This document shows, piece after piece, positions 41,080-49,690 of a stretch of 64,000 nucleotides of DNA. The notes below the pieces were generated by a model. That model saw nothing but the letters and a program-made list of their open reading frames with translations. It was not told the origin of the DNA and made no database searches. Position 1 is the first letter of the stretch. Every line of letters begins with the position of its first letter. This stretch comes from Dokdonella immobilis (GTDB lineage Bacteria > Pseudomonadota > Gammaproteobacteria > Xanthomonadales > Rhodanobacteraceae), in contig NZ_FOVF01000001.1 in assembly GCF_900115085.1 (NCBI RefSeq), forward strand, positions 62,001 through 126,000. The letters run 5' to 3'. A program made the position numbers and the translations under genes.

Positions 41080-42335
41080 TGACGATGTTCGTGGTACTGG
41101 TCTGCGCCATGCTGGCCCTGGCCCTGGCCTTCCCTCTGGTTCCGTTGCTCAGGCAGCGCCGGATGTCCGCCACTACCCGCGATGCGGATCCACGGAAACT
41201 CAAGGCATTGAACGATGCGCTGTCCGCAGGCGTCATCGACGACAGCGAATACCGGGCCAAGCTGGCCACGCTGGCGCCGGCCGCCGCGGTTTCGGCCGGC
41301 TCCGGCAGCGCACGCGGTACCTTGCTCGTGTCGGTGTTGGTCGCCTTGCTGGTACCGGCTGGCGCCATCGTCCTGTACAGCCTCAATGGCGATCCGCGCG
41401 CACTCGACCCGACCCGGCTCGTCGCATCGGCCGATCAGGACCCGACCGCCGGCGAGGCCGCCGGCCAAACGGTCGACATGGACCAGGCCATCGCGGGCCT
41501 GGTGGCCAAGCTCGAGGCCAACCCGGACAATGCGAACGGCTGGGCCCTGCTCGGCCGGGCCTACCAGGCCACCGGCAAGTTTGCCGAATCGCGCGATGCG
41601 CTCAAACGCGCCTACGACCTCGAACCCGACAACCATGACCTGACCGTCGAATACGCGCAGGCCCTGGCCTTGTCCGGGGAGGGCCGCCGTATTTCCGGCA
41701 AATCCCGAGAGCTGATCGAGGGCGTGCTGAAGGCCGACCCTGGACACCAACGCGCACTTTGGCTGATCGGCATCAGCGACTACCAGGCCGGCGACTATAA
41801 CGCGGCGATCACGGCCTGGAACCAGTTGTTGCCCGGTTTGCCGCCCGACAGCGATATCGCAAAAAGCGTGCGCGAACAGATCGCCGATGCGCAGCGCCTG
41901 GGCGGCACCGTGGCCATCGCCGAGGTGGCCGCGGCGCCGACCGCACCGGCTCAGGCAACCGGCAAGGAATCGGCCAGCCCGGTGGCGGGCGCCGCACTGA
42001 CCGTGAATGTCAGCCTCGACCCGAGCCTGCGCGATCGCCTCGATCCCACGGCCACGCTGTTCGTGTTCGCCCGCGCCGAAAATGGTCCGCCGATGCCGCT
42101 GGCGATTCAGCGCCTGTCGGCCGCGACACTGCCCGTGACGGTGACGCTCGACGATTCGATGGGTATGCTGCCATCGATGAAGCTGTCGATGTTTCCGAAG
42201 GTGGTCGTCGGCGCGCGTGTTTCGCGAAGTGGCAATGCCCTGGCCCAGTCTGGCGATCTTCAAGTGCTGGCCAACGGCATCGACATCGCCCGCAAGCAGC
42301 CACTCGACCTGGTCATCGACAGTGTCGTGCCCTGA
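41079..42335 (+). CDS. ccmI: Cytochrome c maturation TPR protein CcmI
   Basis: A 418-residue membrane protein. Two N-terminal helices (about 2-20 and 85-105) enclose a cytoplasmic leucine-zipper-like loop (RKLKALNDALSAGVIDDSEY), followed by a periplasmic TPR domain (about 125-270) that holds the C-terminal helix of apocytochrome c. A C-terminal beta domain (about 305-418, LTVNVSLDPSLRDRLDPTAT) is typical of the long CcmI/CycH form. Last gene of the operon. Confidence 0.94.
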   Translation: MTMFVVLVCAMLALALAFPLVPLLRQRRMSATTRDADPRKLKALNDALSAGVIDDSEYRAKLATLAPAAAVSAGSGSARGTLLVSVLVALLVPAGAIVLYSLNGDPRALDPTRLVASADQDPTAGEAAGQTVDMDQAIAGLVAKLEANPDNANGWALLGRAYQATGKFAESRDALKRAYDLEPDNHDLTVEYAQALALSGEGRRISGKSRELIEGVLKADPGHQRALWLIGISDYQAGDYNAAITAWNQLLPGLPPDSDIAKSVREQIADAQRLGGTVAIAEVAAAPTAPAQATGKESASPVAGAALTVNVSLDPSLRDRLDPTATLFVFARAENGPPMPLAIQRLSAATLPVTVTLDDSMGMLPSMKLSMFPKVVVGARVSRSGNALAQSGDLQVLANGIDIARKQPLDLVIDSVVP

Positions 42336-42383
42336 CGCCTGGCGAGCGGGCGAAGCGCCGCCAGTACAAAGGGAGCGCTGTTG

Positions 42384-43508
42384 ATGGCGAGCCCTGGCCA
42401 GCGCACTCCTGGCGACGCACGACGCTACTTCGAGCTCTCGCCGCAATTCCCCATGAAGCGCGGCGGCGTCCTGCATGGCGCACGCGTCGCCTACGAAACC
42501 TGGGGTGAACTCTCGGCCAGCCGCGACAATGCGATCCTGATCCTGACCGGACTCTCGCCGAATGCGCATGCGGCGGCGAACGAGGACGATCCCACGCCGG
42601 GCTGGTGGCAGGACATGCTGGGACCGGGCAAGCCGATCGACACCAGCCGTTGGTTCGTTATCTGCGTGAACACCCTGGGCAGTTGCAAGGGCTCGACCGG
42701 CCCGGCATCGATCAACCCGGATACCGGACGACTGTACCGACTGGACTTTCCCGAGCTCAGCCTCGAGGACGCCGCGAACGCCGCGCATGAGCTGGTGAGC
42801 GGGCTCGGCGTCGCCAGGTTGGCCTGTCTGATCGGCAATTCGATGGGCGGCATGACGGCCCTGGCCTATCTCTCCATGCACCCCGGCAGCGCGAGGGCGC
42901 ATATCAGCATCTCCACGGCGCCACAGGCCCAACCTTTTTCGATCGCGATCCGCTCACTGCAGCGCGAAGCAATCCGGCTCGATCCTGACTGGCAGCTTGG
43001 CCAGTATGACGATGAACACTATCCGGATGCCGGCATGAGCATCGCGCGCAAACTCGGCGTCATCACCTATCGTTCGGCGATGGAGTGGGTCGGCCGCTTC
43101 GCGCGCATCCGGCTCGATTCCGAAAAACGCGACGACGAACCCTTCGCCGCCGAGTTCCAGGTCGAGTCGTATCTGGCCGGACATGCGAAACGCTTCGTGC
43201 GCAACTTCGATCCGAACTGCTATCTCTACCTTTCGCGTGCCAGCGACTGGTTCGACATCGCCGAGCATGGCGGCGGCGATGCCTCGGCGGGGCTCGCCCG
43301 TATCCACCTCGAACGCGCCCTGGTCATCGGCGTCAGCACGGACATCCTGTTTCCCCTCTCGCAGCAGGAGGAGATCGCGGCCGGTCTGCGCCAGGGCGGT
43401 GCCGATGTGGATTTCGTGGCGCTGGACAGTCCACAGGGACACGATGCCTTCCTCGTCGATATCGACGGCTTTGGCGGGGCAATCGCGCCGTTTCTGGGCT
43501 CGCTGTAG
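42384..43508 (+). CDS. MetX-family acyltransferase, likely serine O-succinyltransferase
   Basis: A 374-residue alpha/beta hydrolase. The nucleophile is in IGNSMGGMTALA (Ser153); Asp and His are in STDILFPLSQ and SPQGHDAFLVD. Its sequence closely follows the Xanthomonadales MetX enzymes described as serine O-succinyltransferases, for example that of Stenotrophomonas maltophilia. This comparison is from memory, so homoserine O-acyltransferase remains possible. Such enzymes activate serine for cysteine synthesis or homoserine for methionine. GGGAG precedes the ATG. The next gene encodes a cysteine dioxygenase, which favours a role in cysteine metabolism. Confidence 0.85.
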   Translation: MASPGQRTPGDARRYFELSPQFPMKRGGVLHGARVAYETWGELSASRDNAILILTGLSPNAHAAANEDDPTPGWWQDMLGPGKPIDTSRWFVICVNTLGSCKGSTGPASINPDTGRLYRLDFPELSLEDAANAAHELVSGLGVARLACLIGNSMGGMTALAYLSMHPGSARAHISISTAPQAQPFSIAIRSLQREAIRLDPDWQLGQYDDEHYPDAGMSIARKLGVITYRSAMEWVGRFARIRLDSEKRDDEPFAAEFQVESYLAGHAKRFVRNFDPNCYLYLSRASDWFDIAEHGGGDASAGLARIHLERALVIGVSTDILFPLSQQEEIAAGLRQGGADVDFVALDSPQGHDAFLVDIDGFGGAIAPFLGSL

Positions 43509-43580
43509 AATTGGTCCGCCAGCCCCGGGGCGCAGCCATGCGCAATCCCCGGCTTTCCGATCCACACAGGCCAGTACGAC

Positions 43581-44159
43581 ATGCTTGCACTCGATTTTCC
43601 CGGTTCGCGCAGACTCGTCGAATCCCTCGACGACGCAGTGCGCAAGGACTGCACCACGGCCATCACCGATGCCCTGCGCCAGACCCTGTGCCGTCTCATG
43701 CACGACCAGGATGTGAGCCTGCCGAAGTGTGTCTACGAGCCTGCCAGCGACCACTACGCGCGTCGCGAAATCTATCGCAGCGACGATCTCGGTTATTGCG
43801 TGATCGCGATGACCTGGGGGCCCGGCCAGGGTACCGCCATCCATGACCATGCCGGAATGTGGTGCGTCGAAGGCGTCTGGCATGGACAGATCGAGGTCAC
43901 CCCCTACGAACTGGTCGAGCAGGACCAGGGGCTCTACCGTTTCGAATCACGCGGCACGATGCTGGCCGGCCCGGGCTCGGCCGGAAGCCTTATTCCGCCG
44001 CACGAATACCACACCATCCGCAATCCGAGCGACGATGCCATTGCCGTTTCCCTGCACATCTATCGCGGCTCGATGACCTCGTGCGCGGTATTCCGCAAGA
44101 TCAGGGACAACTGGTACGGCCGCGACCAGTGCCAACTTTCGCTGGACCGCACGCATTGA
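43581..44159 (+). CDS. Cysteine dioxygenase (type I)
   Basis: A 192-residue cupin that oxidises cysteine thiol to sulfinate with an Fe(II) centre. Iron ligands are His88 and His90 in GTAIHDHAGMW and His144 in PPHEYHTIRN. Arg61 in YARREIY matches the carboxylate-binding arginine of mammalian CDO, favouring cysteine over 3-mercaptopropionate (which uses Gln). Cys95 and Tyr161 lie where mammalian CDO forms its Cys-Tyr crosslink, uncommon in bacteria. It lies 72 bases after the MetX-type gene and may share its transcript. Confidence 0.88.
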   Translation: MLALDFPGSRRLVESLDDAVRKDCTTAITDALRQTLCRLMHDQDVSLPKCVYEPASDHYARREIYRSDDLGYCVIAMTWGPGQGTAIHDHAGMWCVEGVWHGQIEVTPYELVEQDQGLYRFESRGTMLAGPGSAGSLIPPHEYHTIRNPSDDAIAVSLHIYRGSMTSCAVFRKIRDNWYGRDQCQLSLDRTH

Positions 44160-44185
44160 ACGCGAGGATGTCGCGGAATCGGGGC

Positions 44186-44216
44186 TTGAATCGGGCACCA
44201 CGTTCTGGCGTATACT
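44186..44216 (+). promoter_or_regulatory. Predicted tRNA-Leu promoter
   Basis: TTGAAT (44186-44191) and TATACT (44211-44216, five of six matches) are separated by 19 bases. A GC-only discriminator (CCGCGCCCC) follows, as in stable-RNA promoters under stringent control. Transcription would begin about five bases before the tRNA. The spacer is longer than ideal. Confidence 0.5.
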
Positions 44217-44227
44217 CCGCGCCCCGC

Positions 44228-44314
44228 GCCGAAGTGGCGGAACTGGTAGACGCGCCGGACTCAAAATCCGGTTCTGGCGACAGAGTGCGAGTTCGATTCT
44301 CGCCTTCGGCACCA
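44228..44314 (+). tRNA. tRNA-Leu (anticodon CAA)
   Basis: An 87-base class II tRNA with long variable arm and encoded CCA. The acceptor pairs GCCGAAG with CTTCGGC. The anticodon stem CCGGA/TCCGG encloses CTCAAAA, giving anticodon CAA for UUG codons. The T-loop GTTCGATTC is standard. Confidence 0.96.
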
Positions 44315-44454
44315 ATTCGATCGACCCCCGGCCGCACGCTTGCGCCCGGCCGTGCAGGCGCGGCATCATGCCGTATCGCCGGACAGCCTCCACAGGGGCA
44401 GGCTGCCGGAGCGGTATCCCATCGGGATTTCCCCTTCAGGCTAGTCGACTGCGC

Positions 44455-45159
44455 ATGATCGAATTCGGCCACAGCTCGCACGTCGGTTTGCGCCGCGAGC
44501 ACAACGAAGACACCTATTATGCCGACGCCGACATGGGCGTCTGGCTGGTCGCCGATGGCATGGGCGGCCACGAACACGGCGAAGTCGCCAGCGCCATCGC
44601 CCGCGACACCCTGATTGCCGAGATCGACAAGGGCACTCCGCTGGTGCGGGCGGTGCAATTGGCCGACGAGGAAATCATCCGACATTCGAACCGGCGCAGC
44701 GAAGCCCTGCCGATGGGCACGACAATCGCCGCGATGCGCCTGGTCGGCGCCAACGAGTTCGAGATCGCCTGGGTCGGCGACAGCCGCATCTACCTCTGGA
44801 ACGGGGCGCTCAAGCAGATCTCGCAGGACCACTCCTACGTCCAGGAACTGATCGACCAGGGCGCCATCACCAGTGAACAGGCCCGCCATCACCCGCATCG
44901 CAACGTGGTGACCCAGGCACTGGGCGTCACCGATCCGCAGTCGCTGCGGGTCGAACTGGTGCGCGGCGAATTCGGCGCCGGGATGCAGATCCTGCTATGC
45001 AGCGACGGCCTGACCGAGGAGGTCAGCGACGCCGAGATTGCGGCCCTGCTGGCCCGCCCGGAGCTGTCGGCACAGGAATGCGTTGACCAGCTGATTCTCG
45101 CCGCGCTCGATGGCGGTGGTTCGGACAACGTCACGGTCATCCTCGTCCGCAATCGCTGA
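44455..45159 (+). CDS. PP2C-type Ser/Thr protein phosphatase
   Basis: A 234-residue soluble metal-dependent phosphatase of the PrpC/PppA/Stp group. It begins SSHVGLRREHNEDTYY; metal-binding motifs are VADGMGGHEHG, WVGDSRIYLW, LLCSDGLTEEV and GGGSDNVTVILV, all intact. It reverses phosphorylation by Hanks-type kinases; the only such kinase in the window lies 17 kb away at 62.2-63.9 kb and is a plausible partner. The ATG choice gives the conserved N-terminus. Confidence 0.92.
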   Translation: MIEFGHSSHVGLRREHNEDTYYADADMGVWLVADGMGGHEHGEVASAIARDTLIAEIDKGTPLVRAVQLADEEIIRHSNRRSEALPMGTTIAAMRLVGANEFEIAWVGDSRIYLWNGALKQISQDHSYVQELIDQGAITSEQARHHPHRNVVTQALGVTDPQSLRVELVRGEFGAGMQILLCSDGLTEEVSDAEIAALLARPELSAQECVDQLILAALDGGGSDNVTVILVRNR

Positions 45160-45246
45160 GCGATCGCGGCCAACCACCCGAACCAATCCGATCCTCGCCG
45201 CTCTGGATCCCGTGACGCCCCCTCGCGGAGGCGTCAACGGAAGGCC

Positions 45247-46572
45247 TCAGGGTGCGGCAGCGCGCAATGCAGCCAGTGCATTGTTGAAATTCTGTACGGA
45301 CCAGGAATTCTCGTCCTTGATCGTGGCGTACAGCGCATCGAGCCGGCTGCGCAGCATGGTCGCCTTGTCGCCATCGACCTTGCCGTCGTTTTCGAATGCG
45401 ACGACGACCGATTGCGCGGCCATGGCCACCTGCTCGGCAGACGCGTAGTCACGATATTCGCCACGTTTGGCATCGGCTTCGATGCTGGCAAGGATGGCGT
45501 CGAGACTGTCCGGCCCATAGTTGAAGGCGGCCACGGTGGGCAGCAATTCCTCGATTGTCGCCCGCAGGCGTCGCGCCGCGGCGAAGGTTGCATCCCGGCT
45601 CTGGGTCGTCGCCTTGTGCAGGGCGCGTGTCTGCTCAAGCAGGCGTGCCGCCGCAGCCTTGTCGACCGGCGCCAGTACATGACGGAACATGACCAGGTTG
45701 GCATCGTTCAGGCGCACGACGCCCGGCCCGAGGCCGGTACCCTGGCGCGGGCCCCACTTCCGGCCCGACATCAGGCGATGGCAGGCGTGGCAGTCGAACA
45801 GGACCAGTTCGGGGAATATTCCTTTCCAGCCGGCCTTCTCGTCGACAACCAGGTCAAGCAGGTTCTCGGCGGCGACGCCCTGGCCGACGGCCCAGTCGCG
45901 AACGCCGTTCCACTCGCCCTTGCGCTTGGTCCAGGCTTCACCGATCTTGTAGTGCGGGTGCAGCCAGGTGAATGTATCCAGTTCGAAGGACAGTCGCGGA
46001 TGGCCGGCACCCATGATGCGATGCGTGATCATCCGATCGGACGTTCCCATGTGGCAGGAAAGGCACAAACGCGCCCGTGCCACGGGCTGGTCAGTCGGAT
46101 AAAGGCCGTTCTTGACGTTTTCGTCGTGACTGACCGAACGATCGGCATGCGCATTGAGCCAGAGCTCGGAACCGCCGTGGCAGGATTCGCAACCGACGCC
46201 ATCGGAAACCTGGAAACGATCACCGCGCTTGTCGGCGGCAATCGAATCGGCATGGCAATCGAGGCAGACCTTGGCCGCAGTCGGGTCACCGATGCCGAGA
46301 TTGCGGGCAATCGACTTCGAGGCGTCGCTTTGCAGGCTCTGCCAGGCCTTGGCATGCGGATCGAATTCCTGCCAGATGGCGAATTCGTTCTGCTGCACAT
46401 TCGAGTCACGAAATGGTTGCGAAGCGCCATGGCAGACGCTGTTGCTGCAACTGGCCACGCCAAGATGCTTGTGGGATTCAATGGTGCTGACCGCCGAAGG
46501 CGCGGCCGTCGCGACGATTGGACTTGATGCCAGCAGCAGCATGACGAGCAATGCAGAACCGCAACGCTTCAT
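45247..46572 (-). CDS. Periplasmic multiheme cytochrome c (about five hemes)
   Basis: A 441-residue exported protein (signal peptide about 1-24). Five heme motifs are visible: one CX4CH (CSNSVCH) and four CXXCH (CLDCH, CESCH, CLSCH, CHACH). Several extra histidines could be distal ligands. The layout resembles cytochrome c554-type proteins. The last 170 residues are helical and lack heme motifs. The redox partner is unknown, and no reductase or quinol dehydrogenase is adjacent. It depends on cytochrome c maturation, whose operon ends 3 kb upstream. It is convergent with the PP2C gene. Confidence 0.85.
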   Translation of the reverse strand: MKRCGSALLVMLLLASSPIVATAAPSAVSTIESHKHLGVASCSNSVCHGASQPFRDSNVQQNEFAIWQEFDPHAKAWQSLQSDASKSIARNLGIGDPTAAKVCLDCHADSIAADKRGDRFQVSDGVGCESCHGGSELWLNAHADRSVSHDENVKNGLYPTDQPVARARLCLSCHMGTSDRMITHRIMGAGHPRLSFELDTFTWLHPHYKIGEAWTKRKGEWNGVRDWAVGQGVAAENLLDLVVDEKAGWKGIFPELVLFDCHACHRLMSGRKWGPRQGTGLGPGVVRLNDANLVMFRHVLAPVDKAAAARLLEQTRALHKATTQSRDATFAAARRLRATIEELLPTVAAFNYGPDSLDAILASIEADAKRGEYRDYASAEQVAMAAQSVVVAFENDGKVDGDKATMLRSRLDALYATIKDENSWSVQNFNNALAALRAAAP

Positions 46573-46827
46573 AGATCTTCTCCCCGTGGCTATCCGCCTG
46601 GACTCACGTTCGGGCCATCTTCCCCGGGCCGATTATGCACCACATCGACCACATTTCTCACGCCCTGGCCGAGCGAAACGGTCCGATGCCTGCAATTCCG
46701 GGCTGGTCCGCGCAGGGGGCAACGCGGCAATCGACGCCCCCGTCCGCATCGACGTGGAAACGGGCCGCACCTGGATGGTCGATTCCGCCACACGCTGGTT
46801 CTCCACCCTGGTGGCGCCAGGCAAATG

Positions 46828-47538
46828 TCAGCTGGCCGCGGGCGCTTTCCATACGCAGGCGCCCCCACTGGATCGTTCGATCGATTCGAGGCGACGCAGG
46901 TGCGCGGCCAGTTCCTCGGCGGTCGCGCGAACGATTCGCAAGGCCGCACCCGAAACCGGACCCGTCGCGATCGCCGCCCGTGGCTGATCGGATGCCTCCA
47001 CGGCCAGTCCCAGATCGCCCTGGCCGGCTGTCATCGCCAGATAGACATCGGCCAGCAGGTAGGCATCGACGAGCGCGCCATGCAGTTCGCGGTGGCGATT
47101 GTCGATGCCGAGCCGCTTGCACAACGCATTGAGGTTGTTCTGCTGGCCCGGGAATTTTTCCCTGGCCATCTGCAGGGTATCGAGAATCTGACTGCGATCG
47201 CCGAGTCGCCCCAGCTCCGGTTGGACACGGGCAAGCTCGGCGTCGAGAAAGCCGACGTCAAAGCTGGCGTTGTGTGCGATCAGCTCGGCGCCTTCGACGA
47301 AGGCGAGGAAATCCGCGGCCACCTCGGCGAAACGCGGCTTGTCGAGCAGAAAGTCGTCACCGATGCCGTGCACGGCGCGGGCGCCCTCGTCCACGCTGCG
47401 CTCGGGGTTCAGATAGACATGAAAGGTCCGCCCGCTCGGACGCCGTTCGAGCAGTTCGATGCAACCGATCTCGATGATCCGATGGCCCTTGCCTACTTCG
47501 AGACCGGTCGTCTCCGTATCCAGCACGACTTGCCTCAC
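46828..47538 (-). CDS. dnaQ: DNA polymerase III epsilon subunit DnaQ
   Basis: A 236-residue 3'-5' exonuclease that proofreads for the replicative polymerase. Exo I is [20 protein letters not shown], Exo II is [17 protein letters not shown] and Exo III is [15 protein letters not shown], all with intact metal-binding acidic residues. The C-terminal tail links to the alpha subunit. It overlaps the upstream rnhA by ATGA, a classic gammaproteobacterial pair, here co-directional. Confidence 0.96.
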   Translation of the reverse strand: MRQVVLDTETTGLEVGKGHRIIEIGCIELLERRPSGRTFHVYLNPERSVDEGARAVHGIGDDFLLDKPRFAEVAADFLAFVEGAELIAHNASFDVGFLDAELARVQPELGRLGDRSQILDTLQMAREKFPGQQNNLNALCKRLGIDNRHRELHGALVDAYLLADVYLAMTAGQGDLGLAVEASDQPRAAIATGPVSGAALRIVRATAEELAAHLRRLESIERSSGGACVWKAPAAS

Positions 47539-47990
47539 GTCGCCGCCTCCTGGCTGTCGCGCATGGCTTCGGCAGCCCGCCGCGCAAGGACATCCGCGCG
47601 CTCGTTTTCGGGATGACCGTCATGGCCACGGACCCAGTGCCATTCAACCGCATGCGGGCCAAGGGCCAGCGCAAGGCGCTCCCACAGGTCCCTGTTCTTG
47701 ACCGGATCGCCACCCGCCGTTCGCCAGCCCTTGGCGATCCAGCGCGGCATCCATTCGGTGACCCCGCGCATGACATATTGCGAATCGGTGGTCAGTGCGA
47801 TCGAGCACGGCTTGCGCAAGGCTTCGAGTCCACTGATCACTGCGAGCAGTTCCATGCGGTTGTTGGTGGTGTGCGCCTCGCCTCCCGACAGTTCGCGCTC
47901 ATGCGAACCGCGACGCAGCAAGGCTCCCCAGCCGCCGGGTCCCGGATTGCCAAGACAGGCTCCGTCAGTGAACATTTCGACGGAACTCAT
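47535..47990 (-). CDS. rnhA: Ribonuclease HI
   Basis: A 151-residue enzyme that degrades RNA in RNA-DNA hybrids. Catalytic residues lie in [20 protein letters not shown] (Asp), [15 protein letters not shown] (Glu) and [11 protein letters not shown] (Asp), with [15 protein letters not shown] near the end. The ATG chosen fits family length and overlaps the stop of the upstream methyltransferase; the stop overlaps dnaQ. Confidence 0.97.
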   Translation of the reverse strand: MSSVEMFTDGACLGNPGPGGWGALLRRGSHERELSGGEAHTTNNRMELLAVISGLEALRKPCSIALTTDSQYVMRGVTEWMPRWIAKGWRTAGGDPVKNRDLWERLALALGPHAVEWHWVRGHDGHPENERADVLARRAAEAMRDSQEAAT

Positions 47991-48691
47991 GGGCTCACGC
48001 GCCGGCTCGGCGACTGCGCAAGGGCGCTGTTGACGGGCACCCGCCTGCGACCCGCTCGCAGCGGTATCGGACGCATGCCGACACGTTGCTTGCGCGCCGC
48101 GAGCAGCCATGCGCCTTCCCAGATCGCGCCAGCAGGACCAGAATCCGTCAGCGATGCGTCGCGCGAGTTCCCCGGCCAGGCGCCGCCGAGAAACTCCCGG
48201 CGCACGATTGAGAGCTTGCAACCGACCAGCGCGCTGCGCACGCGTCCTGACGAGGAGTAGTCCGGAAGAAGCAAGCCATGCCGGACCTGACGCGACAGCC
48301 AGAACCGCCAGGGACTCAGTGGATTCAGACCGAACAGGAACAGCATCCCGCCCGGCGCCAGGATGCGGGCGAGTTCCGCCTCGATCCCGCTGCCGGGGCC
48401 CAGCACGTCGACGATATGGCGGGCCACGATCAACTGCATGCTGTCATTCTCGAACGGCAGGCTGTCCGGAAGGCAGCGCAGGTCCCCGGCCAGGCCGTTG
48501 CCATGCCGGTGCAGGCGGGTCCATTCCGGATGGCTCGATATCGCGCGGGCCTGGCCTACCGCCAACGGGTCGATCGACAACCCCGGCCCAGACGCCACGA
48601 GCGCCGCACGCGCGCGCGCCAGGTTCCACTCGCCGGCCAGCAGATGCTGCAATTCGACAAGCTCGAAGATACTGCGAGGCACAAGATGCAC
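47987..48691 (-). CDS. YafS-like class I SAM-dependent methyltransferase
   Basis: About 234 residues from a GTG that has AGGGA roughly 12 bases upstream. The central part, [20 protein letters not shown] followed by [20 protein letters not shown] and NPLSPW, matches the YafS/Methyltransf_11 pattern. The expected glycine-rich SAM-binding motif I is poorly preserved ([14 protein letters not shown]). The position between rnhA and gloB is that of yafS in E. coli. The substrate is unknown. The frame is open far upstream, so the start is uncertain. Confidence 0.78.
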   Translation of the reverse strand: MHLVPRSIFELVELQHLLAGEWNLARARAALVASGPGLSIDPLAVGQARAISSHPEWTRLHRHGNGLAGDLRCLPDSLPFENDSMQLIVARHIVDVLGPGSGIEAELARILAPGGMLFLFGLNPLSPWRFWLSRQVRHGLLLPDYSSSGRVRSALVGCKLSIVRREFLGGAWPGNSRDASLTDSGPAGAIWEGAWLLAARKQRVGMRPIPLRAGRRRVPVNSALAQSPSRRVSP

Positions 48692-48811
48692 GGCCCGTAA
48701 TTTCCCTGTTGGCTGGACTGGTGAGATCCATCGACCTGCGAGTTTAACCCGCTCGATTCGCGAGGTCTTCGCCCACCCGGGAAAAGTTGTGCGGCCGCGG
48801 GAGATGCCGGA

Positions 48812-48838
48812 AGCGGCAGCGGCAGCGGCAGCGGCAGC
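48812..48838. repeat. Hexanucleotide tandem repeat AGCGGC, 4.5 copies
   Basis: Four perfect AGCGGC units and half of a fifth lie in the divergent spacer between the YafS-like methyltransferase and gloB. If read as protein they would give only alanine runs, so they are probably non-coding. Confidence 0.85.
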
Positions 48839-48922
48839 CAGATCATCAGGCTCGGCGACCTTGCGCGCCATGCTCCGGCCCGACATTCCGCCGCTGGCGC
48901 TATAGTGTCCTCCATGGAATCC

Positions 48923-49690
48923 ATGCGACTTTGGCCGATTCCGGCCCTGAACGACAACTACATCTGGCTGCTCGCCGACGGCGAAGGCAACGCCTTGGCG
49001 GTGGATCCCGGCGAGGCCGCACCCCTGCAGGCAGTGCTGGACGATCGGAACCTTCGCCTGCGCTCGATCCTGCTGACCCACCACCATCCCGATCACATCG
49101 GCGGCGTTGCCGGACTCTGTGCGCGCGAACCGATCGAGGTCTACGCGCCGCGCGACGAACGCATCGGAATCGCCACGCACCGCGTCGACGACGGTGACCG
49201 GATCGAGATTGCATTTCCGGCCTGCCGGTTCGAGGTCATCGCCGTGCCCGGCCACACCCGCAGTCACGTTGCCTACCACGGTCAAGACCTGCTTTTCTGC
49301 GGAGATACGCTGTTCAGCATCGGCTGTGGCCGCCTGTTCGAGGGAACCCCGGCGCAAATGCTCGAATCCCTGGAACGGCTGGCCGCGCTGCCTGGTCATA
49401 CCCGCATCTGCTGCGGCCATGAGTACACGATGGCCAATTGCGCTTTCGCATTGACGGTCGAGCCGCACAATAGGGCATTGGAGGCACGCTTCGAACACGT
49501 CCGTAAGGCACGTTCGGCGAACCAGCCCACCGTACCCTCCCTGCTGTCGGAGGAATTGGCCTGCAATCCGTTCCTGCGCGCCGACGCGCCAGGCATCATC
49601 GAGTCCCTCAATGCCCTGCAGATCGAAGCTTGTAGCCGGGTTGACCGATTCGCCGCATTGCGTCGCCTGAAGGACTCATTCCGCGCATGA
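48923..49690 (+). CDS. gloB: Hydroxyacylglutathione hydrolase (glyoxalase II)
   Basis: A 255-residue metallo-beta-lactamase-fold hydrolase that splits S-lactoylglutathione to lactate and glutathione, ending methylglyoxal detoxification. The binuclear metal site is LTHHHPDHIGG, with further ligands in VPGHTRSHVAYH and FCGDTLFSIGCGR. The chosen start gives MRLWPIPALNDNYIW, as in relatives; GTG and ATG codons lie 18 and 9 bases upstream. TATAGT at 48901-48906 could be a -10 box, which would make the leader very short. It overlaps mltD by ATGA. Confidence 0.95.
   Translation: MRLWPIPALNDNYIWLLADGEGNALAVDPGEAAPLQAVLDDRNLRLRSILLTHHHPDHIGGVAGLCAREPIEVYAPRDERIGIATHRVDDGDRIEIAFPACRFEVIAVPGHTRSHVAYHGQDLLFCGDTLFSIGCGRLFEGTPAQMLESLERLAALPGHTRICCGHEYTMANCAFALTVEPHNRALEARFEHVRKARSANQPTVPSLLSEELACNPFLRADAPGIIESLNALQIEACSRVDRFAALRRLKDSFRA

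Noticed and set aside
40923-42932. 669-codon minus-strand frame opposite ccmH/ccmI/metX
   Set aside because: Antisense to coupled, well-conserved genes, with no recognisable domain.
45215-45240. Terminator between the PP2C and cytochrome genes
   Set aside because: Only a GACGCC/GGCGTC stem with a large loop and no T-run; too weak to annotate.
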